Shown here in pieces: positions 1 through 8,357 of a DNA stretch of 64,000 bases. Position 1 is the first letter of the stretch, and each line of letters starts with the position of its first letter. The notes under the pieces are model-generated. The model was not told where the DNA came from. It did not search any database and was given only the letters and a program-made list of their open reading frames with translations. The DNA is taken from NCBI RefSeq assembly GCF_001519065.1, contig NZ_KQ954251.1:62001-126000 (forward strand). The letters run 5' to 3'. Source of the DNA: Novosphingobium sp. FSW06-99. Its GTDB lineage: Bacteria; Pseudomonadota; Alphaproteobacteria; Sphingomonadales; Sphingomonadaceae. Position numbers and translations under genes: made by a program.

Positions 1-293
1 GCCGGGTCGGTGATGATCAGCGTGACCAGGCGGTGTGCCAACCGATGAATGCCGTCCTGCCCACCGAACGTGCGCGCCATGTCGCTGCCCGCAAACGGGG
101 TGGCCCCGGCATTGGCATCGGTCACGGTATAGGGCTTTACCGGCAGTTCGCCGCTCACCGGATCGGGCCTGGGCTGTTCCACCCCGAATTCCTTGAACCA
201 GTCGACCCCGTCGGGCGCGTTCTGCGCCTTGGCCGGGCTGCTGAGCGCCAGCGCGATGGGGACCAAACCCAGCATGGTCATGCCCCTCAACAT
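1..293 (-). CDS. Exported group 1 truncated hemoglobin (partial, C-terminus beyond left edge)
   Basis: The reading frame opens with ATG at 293 and runs off the left edge, so only about the first 97 residues are visible. Residues 1-23 form a signal peptide (basic start, hydrophobic GLVPIALALSS, then AKAQ). After a spacer comes FGGQDGIHRLAHRLVTLIITDP, written here as its two parts FGGQDGIHRL and AHRLVTLIITDP, which matches the opening helices of group 1 truncated hemoglobins (consensus GG-x2-I-x3-V-x-F-x8-DP). The heme-ligand histidine lies outside the window. The gene overlaps the end of the DUF3034 gene by 7 bases, so the two are almost certainly one transcript. Most truncated hemoglobins are cytoplasmic, so a secretion signal is unusual and would place this heme protein in the periplasm. 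The family call rests on the N-terminal third only. Confidence 0.72.
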   Translation of the reverse strand, partial: MLRGMTMLGLVPIALALSSPAKAQNAPDGVDWFKEFGVEQPRPDPVSGELPVKPYTVTDANAGATPFAGSDMARTFGGQDGIHRLAHRLVTLIITDP

Positions 294-1237
294 GCGATCT
301 GCACCGACAGATAGGCGCCGCGCTGGGGCCGGAACGTGGCAACCGGGCCGATATCGACCCACGCGGCGGTCAGCGTGACATGGCGGGCAGGGGCCCAGGC
401 AACAAACACGTCATGCGATGCGGTTTCGCGGGCAAACCCCAGATTGTCGGGCCGGGTGCGCCATTCACCGCCGATCGCCAGACGGCGCGACATCTGATAG
501 GCCAGCGATCCCTCGAACTGGCCGCTGCGGTGGGCATTTTTATCGCCGCCAAAGCCCAGCAGGCCGAACTGGTTGGCATCGGTCAGGCGAAAGGTGGTGT
601 TGATCAGCACGCTGCTGCCCAGCACCAGCTTGGTCGCGCTGAGCGTGAAATCTGTGCCGGCCGATTGTTTCGCGCCGACCAGCCGCACCACCGCGCCATT
701 GAGGTTGTGCTTGAAATCGGTGCCGAGGGTGATCTGTGGCAGCCATTGCGGGCCATAGACCAGATCGCCCACCAGCCGCAGCCGCGCGGTGACGATATCC
801 TGACGAAATGTATAGCCGTGGCCGAGACCCAACGCCTCACCCGCGCTTAATGTATCGAAATTTTCACGGGCATAGCCCAGTGCCAGACGATTGCGCAGGC
901 CGATGGCGAAACCATGGGTTTCCAGATTGAAATCGCGCAATGGCACGTCGGTGGCAAACGCCGACAGCCCGATACCGTGGTCGGTCTCCATTCCCGGAAT
1001 GACCGCCCAACTGGCCAGGCCGCCGCCCGCCGATCCCTCGATGGTCGAAACGCCGTTGGTCAGCAAAAGTTTGCCGCCATCGAAGAGGCCGGCGTCTTCC
1101 GCCATCGCCGGGGCACCGCACAGGATCGCCGGGGCACCGCACAGGACTGCGCCAAACAGGCCCAGCAGGCCGGAGATTCGGCACGACAGAGTGATAGGGT
1201 GCAAGCGTTCGGTTTCCCGCGTTGAACGGCCAGACAT
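287..1237 (-). CDS. DUF3034 family outer-membrane-type protein
   Basis: A protein of about 316 residues with an N-terminal export signal (hydrophobic stretch around ISGLLGLFGAVLCG, then PAMAEDAG) and then alternating glycine/aromatic strands typical of a small beta barrel. The pattern LFDGGKLLLTNGVSTIEG followed by repeated amphipathic strands is what I recognise as DUF3034. The function of the family is unknown. The chosen start is the ATG at 1237, because the longer frame to 1315 adds a residue run with no signal-peptide character. Its ribosome site is weak. The gene precedes the truncated hemoglobin gene with a 7-base overlap and is divergent from the cupredoxin gene. A near-duplicated CGAPAILCGAPAM stretch in the signal region comes from a short tandem DNA repeat (about 1104-1142). 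Confidence 0.72.
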   Translation of the reverse strand: MSGRSTRETERLHPITLSCRISGLLGLFGAVLCGAPAILCGAPAMAEDAGLFDGGKLLLTNGVSTIEGSAGGGLASWAVIPGMETDHGIGLSAFATDVPLRDFNLETHGFAIGLRNRLALGYARENFDTLSAGEALGLGHGYTFRQDIVTARLRLVGDLVYGPQWLPQITLGTDFKHNLNGAVVRLVGAKQSAGTDFTLSATKLVLGSSVLINTTFRLTDANQFGLLGFGGDKNAHRSGQFEGSLAYQMSRRLAIGGEWRTRPDNLGFARETASHDVFVAWAPARHVTLTAAWVDIGPVATFRPQRGAYLSVQIAC

Positions 1238-1371
1238 GTCCCTATCGGTAACCGGTTGAAAAGGCCTGAACCAGCAGATCCGGTCAGGACGGAAGGTAAT
1301 TACCCTTATGGGCATCCCTTATAGACGAAAGTTTACGTGTTTTTCAAAGGTGCAGTGCAAGCGTTTGCGCC
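1238..1371. promoter_or_regulatory. Divergent control region with direct repeat and palindrome
   Basis: This 134-base gap separates the DUF3034/hemoglobin pair from the cupredoxin/GGDEF-EAL pair and must hold both promoters. It contains the perfect palindrome GGTAATTACC (1295-1304) and a direct repeat CCCTTAT at 1303-1309 and 1316-1322, spaced 13 bases. Such paired short sites suggest binding of a regulator shared by the two arms. The repeats are seen directly; the regulatory role is inference. Confidence 0.4.
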
Positions 1372-1992
1372 ATGACATCGCGTGTCCCTTCCCCAAATCC
1401 GGTCAGACTGCTGCTGGCAATCGGCTGCCTTGCGGCAACTTCGGCGACCGAGCATCGCCATCTTGACATCCAGGTGTTCGATCAGCGCGGATTGCCGCTG
1501 CGCGATGCGGTGGTCGAACTGGCCCGCCCGGCGGGGGACAACCGCCCGCTGGTGTTTGCCTGGCGCAATGCGATGGCCCAGCGCAACGAGGCTTTTGTGC
1601 CCGGCACGCTGATCGTGCCGCGCGATGCCACGGTGGCGTTTCCCAACCTCGATACGGTACGTCACAGCATCTACAGCTTTTCGCGCGCGGCGCGGTTCCA
1701 GATCGATTTGTATGGCAGCGACCAGACGCGCGCGCACCAGTTTGCAGTGGCGGGCACGGTCGCACTGGGCTGCCACATCCACGACCATATGAAAGGCTAT
1801 CTGCGCGTCACCGACACGCCCTATGCCGCGCGCAGCGATCTGGATGGCGTGGCGCAGATCGGCAATCTGCCGGAAGGCACGTATGCCGTTACTGTGTGGC
1901 ACCCCCAGGGCACGGGTCGCGATGGTGAATGGCATGGCAGTGTCCGGCTGGTCGAAGGGCGGCCCAACCGCCTGACGATCGGGACTCGCTGA
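1372..1992 (+). CDS. Exported cupredoxin (methylamine-utilization/plastocyanin-like)
   Basis: A 206-residue protein with an N-terminal signal (about residues 11-26) followed by a beta-sandwich cupredoxin domain. Candidate type-1 copper ligands are visible: His98 in TVRHSIYSF and the cluster C134-H-I-H137-D-H-M140 in LGCHIHDHMKGYL, which fits the Cys-x2-His-xx-Met arrangement of blue copper proteins. A short C-terminal segment (AQIGNLPEGTYAVTVWHP) resembles the carboxypeptidase-regulatory fold often attached to such proteins. It would act in the periplasm as a copper or electron-transfer protein. It lies 1 base before the GGDEF-EAL gene and is divergent from DUF3034. Proteins of this type are often labelled methylamine utilization protein, but no methylamine genes are here, so that name should not be read as a pathway. 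Confidence 0.75.
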   Translation: MTSRVPSPNPVRLLLAIGCLAATSATEHRHLDIQVFDQRGLPLRDAVVELARPAGDNRPLVFAWRNAMAQRNEAFVPGTLIVPRDATVAFPNLDTVRHSIYSFSRAARFQIDLYGSDQTRAHQFAVAGTVALGCHIHDHMKGYLRVTDTPYAARSDLDGVAQIGNLPEGTYAVTVWHPQGTGRDGEWHGSVRLVEGRPNRLTIGTR

Positions 1993-1993
1993 G

Positions 1994-4366
1994 GTGACGG
2001 GCGCGCCGTCGCGCAGCGGTTGGCGCCGCCTGATCCGCCATGCGCCGCGATGGTTGCGGTCGGCCCGGTTGCGGGGACAAGGCTGGCGCGGCAAGCTTGA
2101 AGTGCGCGTGTCGCTGCACATCGCCGCCCTGCTGATCGCAATCATGGTGTTGACAGTCGGGGTCGCCGACTATGGCCTGCGGCTCTATGCCTTTTCTGTG
2201 GCCGAACGCGATCTGGCCGCCAGTGCGGGCGTGCTCGATCGCAATCTGGCGGCCAGGCAGGACCAGATGCGGTCTGAAGCCGAAGTCGTTTCGCGTGATT
2301 TCGGATTTCGCGAAGCGTTTGCGCTCAGCGACCGCAAGACATTGCAATCGGCGCTGACCAGTCTGGCCGATCGCACCCATGCCGGTGCCGCGTTGGTGGT
2401 CGGGCTCGACGGGATGGTGACGGCCAGTCCCGGCACCCCGCCAGTCAAGGGTCCGGCGTTGCTCGGCGCGCTCAACGCAGGCCGCAACGGTGGGTTGATC
2501 AACGTCGGCAATCATCTGGCGCTGGGCGTGGCTGCCCGCATTGAAATGCCCGATCTGGCCGGCTGGCTGGTGCTGGCGCGCCCGCTCGGGCCGCGCGATC
2601 TGGCCGCGCTGACCGGATTGTCGGGCCTGCCGATCGATGCCGGGGTGACCGATCTGGCCGGGCTCGATCCCACGCTGGCGGGGTTCGAGCCCGGCACCAT
2701 CGCCCACCACGACGGACCGGGCGGGGATGAACTGGTGCGTGTGTCGGCGCTGCCCAGTCTCGACAGCGCGCTGCATCCCCGGCTGGTGCTGCGCTATCAA
2801 TTGGCCAGCGCGACCCGTGCCTATCACTCGTTGCGCGTGGCGCTGGCCAGCATCGGCATGATCGCGGTGGCGATGGGGGTGTTTCTTGGCTCGCGGCTGG
2901 CGCGCGGCATCCTGTTGCCGCTGGGTCGTCTGGCCGTCGCCACGGCGGCGATGGCGCGCGGCGAAATGGTACGCGTCGAACCGCGCGGGCGCGACGAACT
3001 GGCATCGCTGGCGCGCAGTTTCAACGCGATGGTCGACGCGATCGAAGAGCGTGAGCAGAAGATCACCCATGCCTGGCTGCACGATGGGTTGACCGGCCTG
3101 CCCAACCGGCGGTTTTTCCAGGAAAAGCTCGATCGCGCGGTGGCGCGGCGGGCCGATGACAGCCGCATTCTGGTGGCGCTGCTCGATATCGACGATTTCA
3201 GGCTGATCAACGACACCATGGGCCATGCGGCGGGCGATGCCCTGCTGTTGCAATTTGCCGCGCTGTTGCAGGGCGCCATGCCGGGGGCCGGGGTCGCGCG
3301 GTTCGGCAACGATGAATTCGGCGTGGTGCTCGACGATATCGGCTCGGCGCGCGATCTGGCCGCGCTGGTCGACGAACTGGCGCGCAAGCTGACGGTCGAC
3401 GTGGATCTGGCCGGGCAGATCGTGCCGGTGTCCGCCAGTTTCGGTGTCGCGGTCTGTCCCGACGACGCGCATGACAGCGCGACGATGCTCAAACATGCCG
3501 AACTGGCGCTCGATCGCGCCAGGGCAGACGGCAAGGGGACCTACCATTTCTTTGAAGCGACGCTTGATGAAGTCGCCAGCAGCCGACGCAAGCTGGAGAT
3601 TGCACTGCGCCACGCGGTGCGCAACGGCGAGTTCGAGCTGAATTTCCAGCCGCTGTTCTGTCCGGCGCTTCACGCGATCAAAGGGTTCGAGGCGCTGTTG
3701 CGCTGGGACCATCCGCAGCGCGGCCGGATCAGCCCTGCCGAATTCATCCCGGTTGCCGAACAGTCGGGCCTGATCATCCCGATCAGCGAATGGGTGATCC
3801 GCGACGCCTGTCGTCAGGCCGCCACCTGGCCCGCAACCGTGGCGGTGGCGGTGAATATCTCGCCCAGCCATTTTCGCGTGCCGGGGCTGGTGTCGTGCGT
3901 GGTCAGCGCACTGGCCCAATCGGGTCTGGCGCCGCACCGGCTGGAACTGGAAATCACCGAGGGCGTGTTCATTACCAATTTCGACACCACGCTCAACACT
4001 TTGCGCCAGTTGCGCGCGTTGGGGGTGCGCATTGCGCTCGATGATTTCGGCACGGGCTATTCCTCGCTCAGCTATCTGCGCGCGTTTCCGTTCGACAAAG
4101 TCAAGATCGACCAGAGCTTTGTCCGCGATGTGGGAACCGACAGCAGTGCGCGCGCGGTGGTGCGCGCGATTGCCGCGCTGGCCGATGCACTGGGCATGGA
4201 AACGCTGGCCGAAGGTGTGGAAACCGAAACGCAGTACGACGCGCTGATCATCGAAGGGTGTTCGATGATTCAGGGCTATCTGATCAGCAGACCGGTGCCC
4301 GGTACCGAGGTTGCGGCAGTCCTGGCCCGCTATGACGACCCGGCGGGGATCAGCGCAGTCGCCTGA
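1994..4366 (+). CDS. Membrane sensor protein with HAMP, GGDEF and EAL domains
   Basis: A 790-residue c-di-GMP enzyme. TM1 is about 41-66, a periplasmic sensor domain covers 67-280, TM2 is about 282-302, HAMP 300-352, GGDEF 360-520 and EAL 535-780. The cyclase signature reads GNDEF (438-442) instead of GG(D/E)EF, with Asn439 in the second glycine place, so cyclase activity is doubtful. The phosphodiesterase half looks intact: E566-A-L in GFEALLRW, NISPSHF, LDDFGTGYSSL (692-702) and AEGVET are all present. The likely net role is c-di-GMP hydrolysis under control of a periplasmic signal. The start is GTG at 1994, one base after the cupredoxin stop, so the two genes are an operon. Confidence 0.88.
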   Translation: MTGAPSRSGWRRLIRHAPRWLRSARLRGQGWRGKLEVRVSLHIAALLIAIMVLTVGVADYGLRLYAFSVAERDLAASAGVLDRNLAARQDQMRSEAEVVSRDFGFREAFALSDRKTLQSALTSLADRTHAGAALVVGLDGMVTASPGTPPVKGPALLGALNAGRNGGLINVGNHLALGVAARIEMPDLAGWLVLARPLGPRDLAALTGLSGLPIDAGVTDLAGLDPTLAGFEPGTIAHHDGPGGDELVRVSALPSLDSALHPRLVLRYQLASATRAYHSLRVALASIGMIAVAMGVFLGSRLARGILLPLGRLAVATAAMARGEMVRVEPRGRDELASLARSFNAMVDAIEEREQKITHAWLHDGLTGLPNRRFFQEKLDRAVARRADDSRILVALLDIDDFRLINDTMGHAAGDALLLQFAALLQGAMPGAGVARFGNDEFGVVLDDIGSARDLAALVDELARKLTVDVDLAGQIVPVSASFGVAVCPDDAHDSATMLKHAELALDRARADGKGTYHFFEATLDEVASSRRKLEIALRHAVRNGEFELNFQPLFCPALHAIKGFEALLRWDHPQRGRISPAEFIPVAEQSGLIIPISEWVIRDACRQAATWPATVAVAVNISPSHFRVPGLVSCVVSALAQSGLAPHRLELEITEGVFITNFDTTLNTLRQLRALGVRIALDDFGTGYSSLSYLRAFPFDKVKIDQSFVRDVGTDSSARAVVRAIAALADALGMETLAEGVETETQYDALIIEGCSMIQGYLISRPVPGTEVAAVLARYDDPAGISAVA

Positions 4367-4369
4367 GAT

Positions 4370-5263
4370 TCACTCCCAGGGCGGGGCCGGGTGATACAAC
4401 CGGCGCAGATGGTCGATGAACGCGGTTACCCGGCGCGGCAGTTCGGGGCGGCGCAAATGGACCGCCATAATGTCGATCCCCGCCATGCCCTGCCACGCGT
4501 CGAGCACACGCACCAATCGCCCCGCCGCCAGATCGGCGTTGACATCCCACAACGATCGCAACGCCACGCCCATTCCCGCCAGCGCCATCTCGCGCACCAC
4601 TTCGCTCGAATTGGTGCGCACCACTGGTTTGACGTCAAACGCCAGATTGCCGTCGGGCCCGCTCAACCGCCAGGGTGACTGGCCCTGTGCCGCCAGCGTC
4701 TTGTGCTGGTGCAGATCTTTCAGCGTTTCGGGCGTGCCGTGCGCGTGCAGATAGGCGGGCGCCGCGCACAGGATGCGCCGGTTGGGGGCAAGCACATTGG
4801 CCTGCAGCGCAGCCGGGGGTGGGCCCGCAATGCGCACCGCCAGATCGACCCCGTCCTGCAACAGATCGACAAACGCGTCGGTCAGAGTGAGCTCCAGATC
4901 GACACCGGGATGCGCGTCGAGGAACGGTTTAAGATAGGGCGCGACATGCAGCCGGCCAAACGAGGTGGGCGCCGAAATCCGCACCGGACCCGACAGGCGC
5001 TGCATCGTTCCGGCCAGGCGTTCCTCGGCCTGCTGGATCGCATCGAGAATGGCCACCACATCATCGCGGAACTGCGCGCCGGTGGTGGTCAGCACGATCC
5101 GCCGGGTCGACCGGTTGATCAGCCGCGTGCCCAGTCGCGCCTCCAGCCTGGCCAGCCGTTTCGATGCCATCGGCACCGACAGCCCCAGCGTGTTTGCCGC
5201 CGCCGAAATGCTGCCGAGTTCGGCGATCCGGGCAAACAGTTCGTAATCGGTCGCGTCGATCAT
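4370..5263 (-). CDS. LysR family transcriptional regulator
   Basis: A 297-residue LysR-type regulator: N-terminal winged helix-turn-helix (about 1-60, FARIAELGSISAAANTLGLS), linker helix, and the two-lobe effector-binding domain (about 90-290, from GPVRISAPTSFGRLHV). It is convergent with the GGDEF-EAL gene (3-base gap) and divergent from the glc locus across 110 bases (5264-5373). It is therefore the most likely regulator of the glc genes, perhaps sensing glycolate or glyoxylate. This is inferred from position. The glc operon of E. coli uses GlcC, which is of the GntR family, so this is not that protein. Confidence 0.9.
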   Translation of the reverse strand: MIDATDYELFARIAELGSISAAANTLGLSVPMASKRLARLEARLGTRLINRSTRRIVLTTTGAQFRDDVVAILDAIQQAEERLAGTMQRLSGPVRISAPTSFGRLHVAPYLKPFLDAHPGVDLELTLTDAFVDLLQDGVDLAVRIAGPPPAALQANVLAPNRRILCAAPAYLHAHGTPETLKDLHQHKTLAAQGQSPWRLSGPDGNLAFDVKPVVRTNSSEVVREMALAGMGVALRSLWDVNADLAAGRLVRVLDAWQGMAGIDIMAVHLRRPELPRRVTAFIDHLRRLYHPAPPWE

Positions 5264-5373
5264 TCGTTCACCACGGGAAAGAGTGAATTTTATTTTTTCC
5301 GTCTACCCGCGTGACGGCGGTTTGTCTAACCTCGTGCCATTGCGCCACACGGCGCGCGCAAGGGGCCTAACCG

Positions 5374-5672
5374 ATGCTTGCCATGCCCGACGTGGATCAT
5401 GCGATCGTCGCGCGGCGCGCCGCAATTGACGCCGCGTTGCGCGCGATCGTGCCCGACGGTTTGACTTCCTATCGCCAGCGGCCACAGATGGTGCTGACGT
5501 GGGTGGCCGATCTGGCAATCACCCGCGCCGGAAACCCCGCGCGCCTTGTTGCCGGGCTTTGCCGACGTGGCGGCTGGCAACGTCGGCTGCGCAGTCCTGA
5601 TCGGCCCGGGATACGCTTGCCCCGGTGGTGCACACCATCGAACTGATCGACTGGGCCCATGGCGGGCCGTAG
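5374..5672 (+). pseudogene. Collapsed glycolate oxidase locus: glcD start joined to glcF end
   Basis: The frame from 5374 (MLAMPDVDHAIVARRAAI...LRAIVP) matches the N-terminus of the FAD subunit GlcD. It jumps to DGLTSYRQRPQMVL, which in GlcD lies some 15-20 residues further on, so a small internal deletion is already present. From about 5546 another frame reads DVAAGNVGCAVLIG, and from 5601 a third reads RDTLAPVVHTIELIDWAHGG ending with TAG at 5670-5672. Together these match the C-terminus of the iron-sulfur subunit GlcF (AGNIGC ... PVVHTIELLDWA). All of GlcE and most of GlcD and GlcF (about 3 kb in intact loci) are absent. The following glcG keeps its own ribosome site (GAGGAG) and reading frame. 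The identification is from memory of family sequences. Confidence 0.75.
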
Positions 5673-5710
5673 CCGACCGCCCTGTCATCTTCCCGAGGAG
5701 CCATTCCATC

Positions 5711-6139
5711 ATGTCCGTCCTGACCCTGGCGCAGGCCAATGCTATCATCGCCGCAACACTGGCCAAAGGCCGCGCGCTCGGCCTCAAACCGCTGACCGTG
5801 GCGGTGGTCGATACCGGTGGCAGCCTGATCGCGCTGCAACGCAGCGACGCCTCGCCCGCGATCCGCCCCGCCGTCGCTCAGGGCAAGGCCAGCGGGGCGA
5901 TCCTGATGGGAGTATCCTCGCGCAAGCTGGGCGAAATGGCGGTCGAGCGCCCGCATTTCATCGGCGCGGTGGCGCCCATGGCCGCGCACGGGCTGGTGCC
6001 GGTGGCAGGCGGAGTGATCGTGTTTGACGCCGATGGGGCCGCGATCGGCGCGGTGGGGGTGTCGGGCGACACGTCCGACAATGACGAAATCTGTGCGGTG
6101 GCCGGGATCACGGCGGCCGGTCTGGCAATCGAGGGCTGA
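5711..6139 (+). CDS. glcG: GlcG/HbpS-like heme-binding family protein
   Basis: A 142-residue protein of the GlcG/HbpS family: [39 protein letters not shown] and [20 protein letters not shown] are its conserved blocks. The role of GlcG in glycolate use is not settled; homologues bind heme or cobalamin-type cofactors. The start ATG at 5711 is preceded by GAGGAG and matches the family N-terminus, so the upstream in-frame extension to 5546 (part of the glcF scar) is rejected. The gene lies 4 bases before glcB. It survives although the glycolate oxidase genes it normally accompanies have been deleted. Confidence 0.85.
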   Translation: MSVLTLAQANAIIAATLAKGRALGLKPLTVAVVDTGGSLIALQRSDASPAIRPAVAQGKASGAILMGVSSRKLGEMAVERPHFIGAVAPMAAHGLVPVAGGVIVFDADGAAIGAVGVSGDTSDNDEICAVAGITAAGLAIEG

Positions 6140-6143
6140 TATC

Positions 6144-8297
6144 ATGACGCAATATGTTGAAAAGCACGGGCTGAACGTTGCCGACCTGCTGGTCCGCTTT
6201 GTCGAGGATCGGGCCTTGCCCGGCACCGGGATCGACGCGGATGCGTTCTGGGCCGGGGCGGCGGCGATCTTTGCCCGCCTGGCACCCGAAAATGCGCGCC
6301 TGCTGACGGTCCGCGATACCATCCAGGCGCAGATCGATGGCTGGCATCGCGCCAACAAGGGCGCGCCGATCGATCAGGCGGCCTATACCGCGTTCCTGCG
6401 CGACATCGGCTATCTGGTTGAGGAACCGGCGCCGTTCGCAATCACCTCGCGCCATGTCGATGCCGAAATCGCCACGCTGGCCGGCCCGCAACTGGTCGTG
6501 CCGGTGCTCAACGCGCGGTTTGTGCTCAATGCCGCCAACGCGCGCTGGGGCAGTCTGTACGATGCATTCTATGGCACCGATGCGCTGCCCGGTGCGGCGC
6601 AGGGGCCGGGCTATGACGCGGCGCGCGGGGCGCAAGTGATCGCGCGGGGGCGGGCGTTTCTCGACGACGCGGTGCCGCTGGCCAGTGGTAGCCATGGCGA
6701 TGTTGCGGGCTATGCGATTGTTGACGATCGGCTGGTGCCTGCGCTGGCCGATCCCGCCGCGCTGGTCGGCTGGCGCGGCGAGGCGGCGCATCCCGAGGCG
6801 ATCCTGCTGCGCCACAATGGCTTGCACATCGAACTGGTGATCGATCGCACGTCGGCGATCGGCGCCGGGGACAAGGCGGGCGTGGCCGATATCGTGCTGG
6901 AGGCGGCGCTGTCGACCATCGTCGATTTCGAGGATTCAGTTGCGGCGGTCGATGCCGAGGACAAAGTGGCGGCCTATGCCAACTGGCTGGGGCTGATGCG
7001 CGGCGATCTGACCGATACCTTTGAAAAAGGGGGCCGGGTGCTGACCCGGCGGCTCAATCCCGATCGGCACTATAGCGCACCGGGCGGGCAAAGCCTGGCG
7101 CTGCATGGCCGGTCGCTGCTGTTTGCGCGCAATGTCGGCCATCTGATGACGACGCCCGCCGTGCTGCTGCCCGATGGCAGCGAAGCGCCCGAGGGCATTC
7201 TCGATGCGATCATCACCGGCCTGATCGGGGTGCACGATATTCGCGGCACCGGTCCCTTGCGCAACAGCCGGTCGCGCGACGGGCAGGCGGGATCGATCTA
7301 TATCGTCAAGCCCAAGATGCACGGGCCCGCCGAAGCCGCCTTTGCCGACACGCTGTTCGATGCGGTCGAGGATCTGCTGGGGCTCGACCGGCACACGCTG
7401 AAAATCGGGCTGATGGACGAGGAACGCCGCACATCGGCCAATCTGGCGGCGTGTATCAAGGCGGTCAGCGCGCGGCTGGTGTTCATCAACACCGGTTTCC
7501 TCGATCGCACCGGTGATGAAATGCACACCTCGATGGTGGCCGGCCCGATGGTGCGCAAGGCGGCGATGAAGGACAGCGCGTGGATCAAGGCCTACGAAGA
7601 CCGCAACGTGCGGATCGGGCTGCGCTGCGGCCTGTCGGGCGTGGCGCAGATCGGCAAGGGCATGTGGGCCGCGCCCGATCGCATGGCCGACATGCTGGCG
7701 CAAAAGATCGGCCATCCGCGGTCGGGCGCCAACACCGCCTGGGTGCCCAGCCCGACAGCGGCCACCCTGCATGCCACGCACTATCACGCGGTCGATGTCT
7801 TCGCGGTGCAGCGCACGCTGGCCAGCGAAGCGGTGCCGGCGCTCGAGGCCTTGCTGACCATCCCGCTTGCCAGTGGGCAGAACTGGTCGGCGCAGGATAT
7901 CCGCGACGAACTCGACAACAATGCGCAAGGCATTCTGGGCTATGTCGTGCGCTGGGTCGATCAGGGCATCGGCTGTTCCAAAGTGCCCGATATTCACGAT
8001 ATCGGCCTGATGGAAGACCGGGCGACCTTGCGCATTTCGTCGCAGCATATCGCCAACTGGCTGTTGCACGGGGTGTGCACCGCCGATGATGTCGATGCCG
8101 CACTGGCGCGCATGGCCGTGAAGGTCGATGCGCAGAACGCCGCCGATCCGCTCTATCGCCCGATGGCAGGCCATGCCGATACCAGCCTGGCGTTCCAGGC
8201 CGCGCGCGCGCTGATCTTTGAAGGCGTGGTGCAGCCCAACGGCTATACCGAGCCGCTGCTGCACAAGTTCCGCGCGCTCGTCAAAGCCGGGGCGTGA
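6144..8297 (+). CDS. glcB: Malate synthase G
   Basis: A 717-residue protein, the normal length for malate synthase G (acetyl-CoA + glyoxylate to malate). Recognisable blocks include [14 protein letters not shown], the TIM-barrel part with [31 protein letters not shown] (active-site segment), [18 protein letters not shown] and the C-terminal [11 protein letters not shown] region. The start ATG at 6144 follows GAGGG. It is translated just after glcG. Because glcDEF is destroyed, glyoxylate must come from another source. No isocitrate lyase gene is in the window. Confidence 0.95.
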   Translation: MTQYVEKHGLNVADLLVRFVEDRALPGTGIDADAFWAGAAAIFARLAPENARLLTVRDTIQAQIDGWHRANKGAPIDQAAYTAFLRDIGYLVEEPAPFAITSRHVDAEIATLAGPQLVVPVLNARFVLNAANARWGSLYDAFYGTDALPGAAQGPGYDAARGAQVIARGRAFLDDAVPLASGSHGDVAGYAIVDDRLVPALADPAALVGWRGEAAHPEAILLRHNGLHIELVIDRTSAIGAGDKAGVADIVLEAALSTIVDFEDSVAAVDAEDKVAAYANWLGLMRGDLTDTFEKGGRVLTRRLNPDRHYSAPGGQSLALHGRSLLFARNVGHLMTTPAVLLPDGSEAPEGILDAIITGLIGVHDIRGTGPLRNSRSRDGQAGSIYIVKPKMHGPAEAAFADTLFDAVEDLLGLDRHTLKIGLMDEERRTSANLAACIKAVSARLVFINTGFLDRTGDEMHTSMVAGPMVRKAAMKDSAWIKAYEDRNVRIGLRCGLSGVAQIGKGMWAAPDRMADMLAQKIGHPRSGANTAWVPSPTAATLHATHYHAVDVFAVQRTLASEAVPALEALLTIPLASGQNWSAQDIRDELDNNAQGILGYVVRWVDQGIGCSKVPDIHDIGLMEDRATLRISSQHIANWLLHGVCTADDVDAALARMAVKVDAQNAADPLYRPMAGHADTSLAFQAARALIFEGVVQPNGYTEPLLHKFRALVKAGA

Positions 8298-8301
8298 TGG
8301 C

Positions 8302-8335
8302 ATGAAAAAGCCCGCTGCGAGGCCGGCTTTTTCAT
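8302..8335. terminator. Bidirectional intrinsic terminator
   Basis: A perfect 11-base inverted repeat, ATGAAAAAGCC (8302-8312) and GGCTTTTTCAT (8325-8335), lies between the convergent glcB and emrB-like genes. The A-run before and T-run after make it able to stop transcription from both sides. Confidence 0.8.
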
Positions 8336-8357
8336 CCATTGACAAGGCGGCGCGCGG

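Noticed and set aside
1889..3937. A 682-codon minus-strand frame
   Set aside because: Antisense to the GGDEF-EAL gene, with shadow-type composition.
5546..5710. Extended N-terminus of GlcG
   Set aside because: The in-frame extension encodes the glcF remnant. The family N-terminus and ribosome site begin at 5711.
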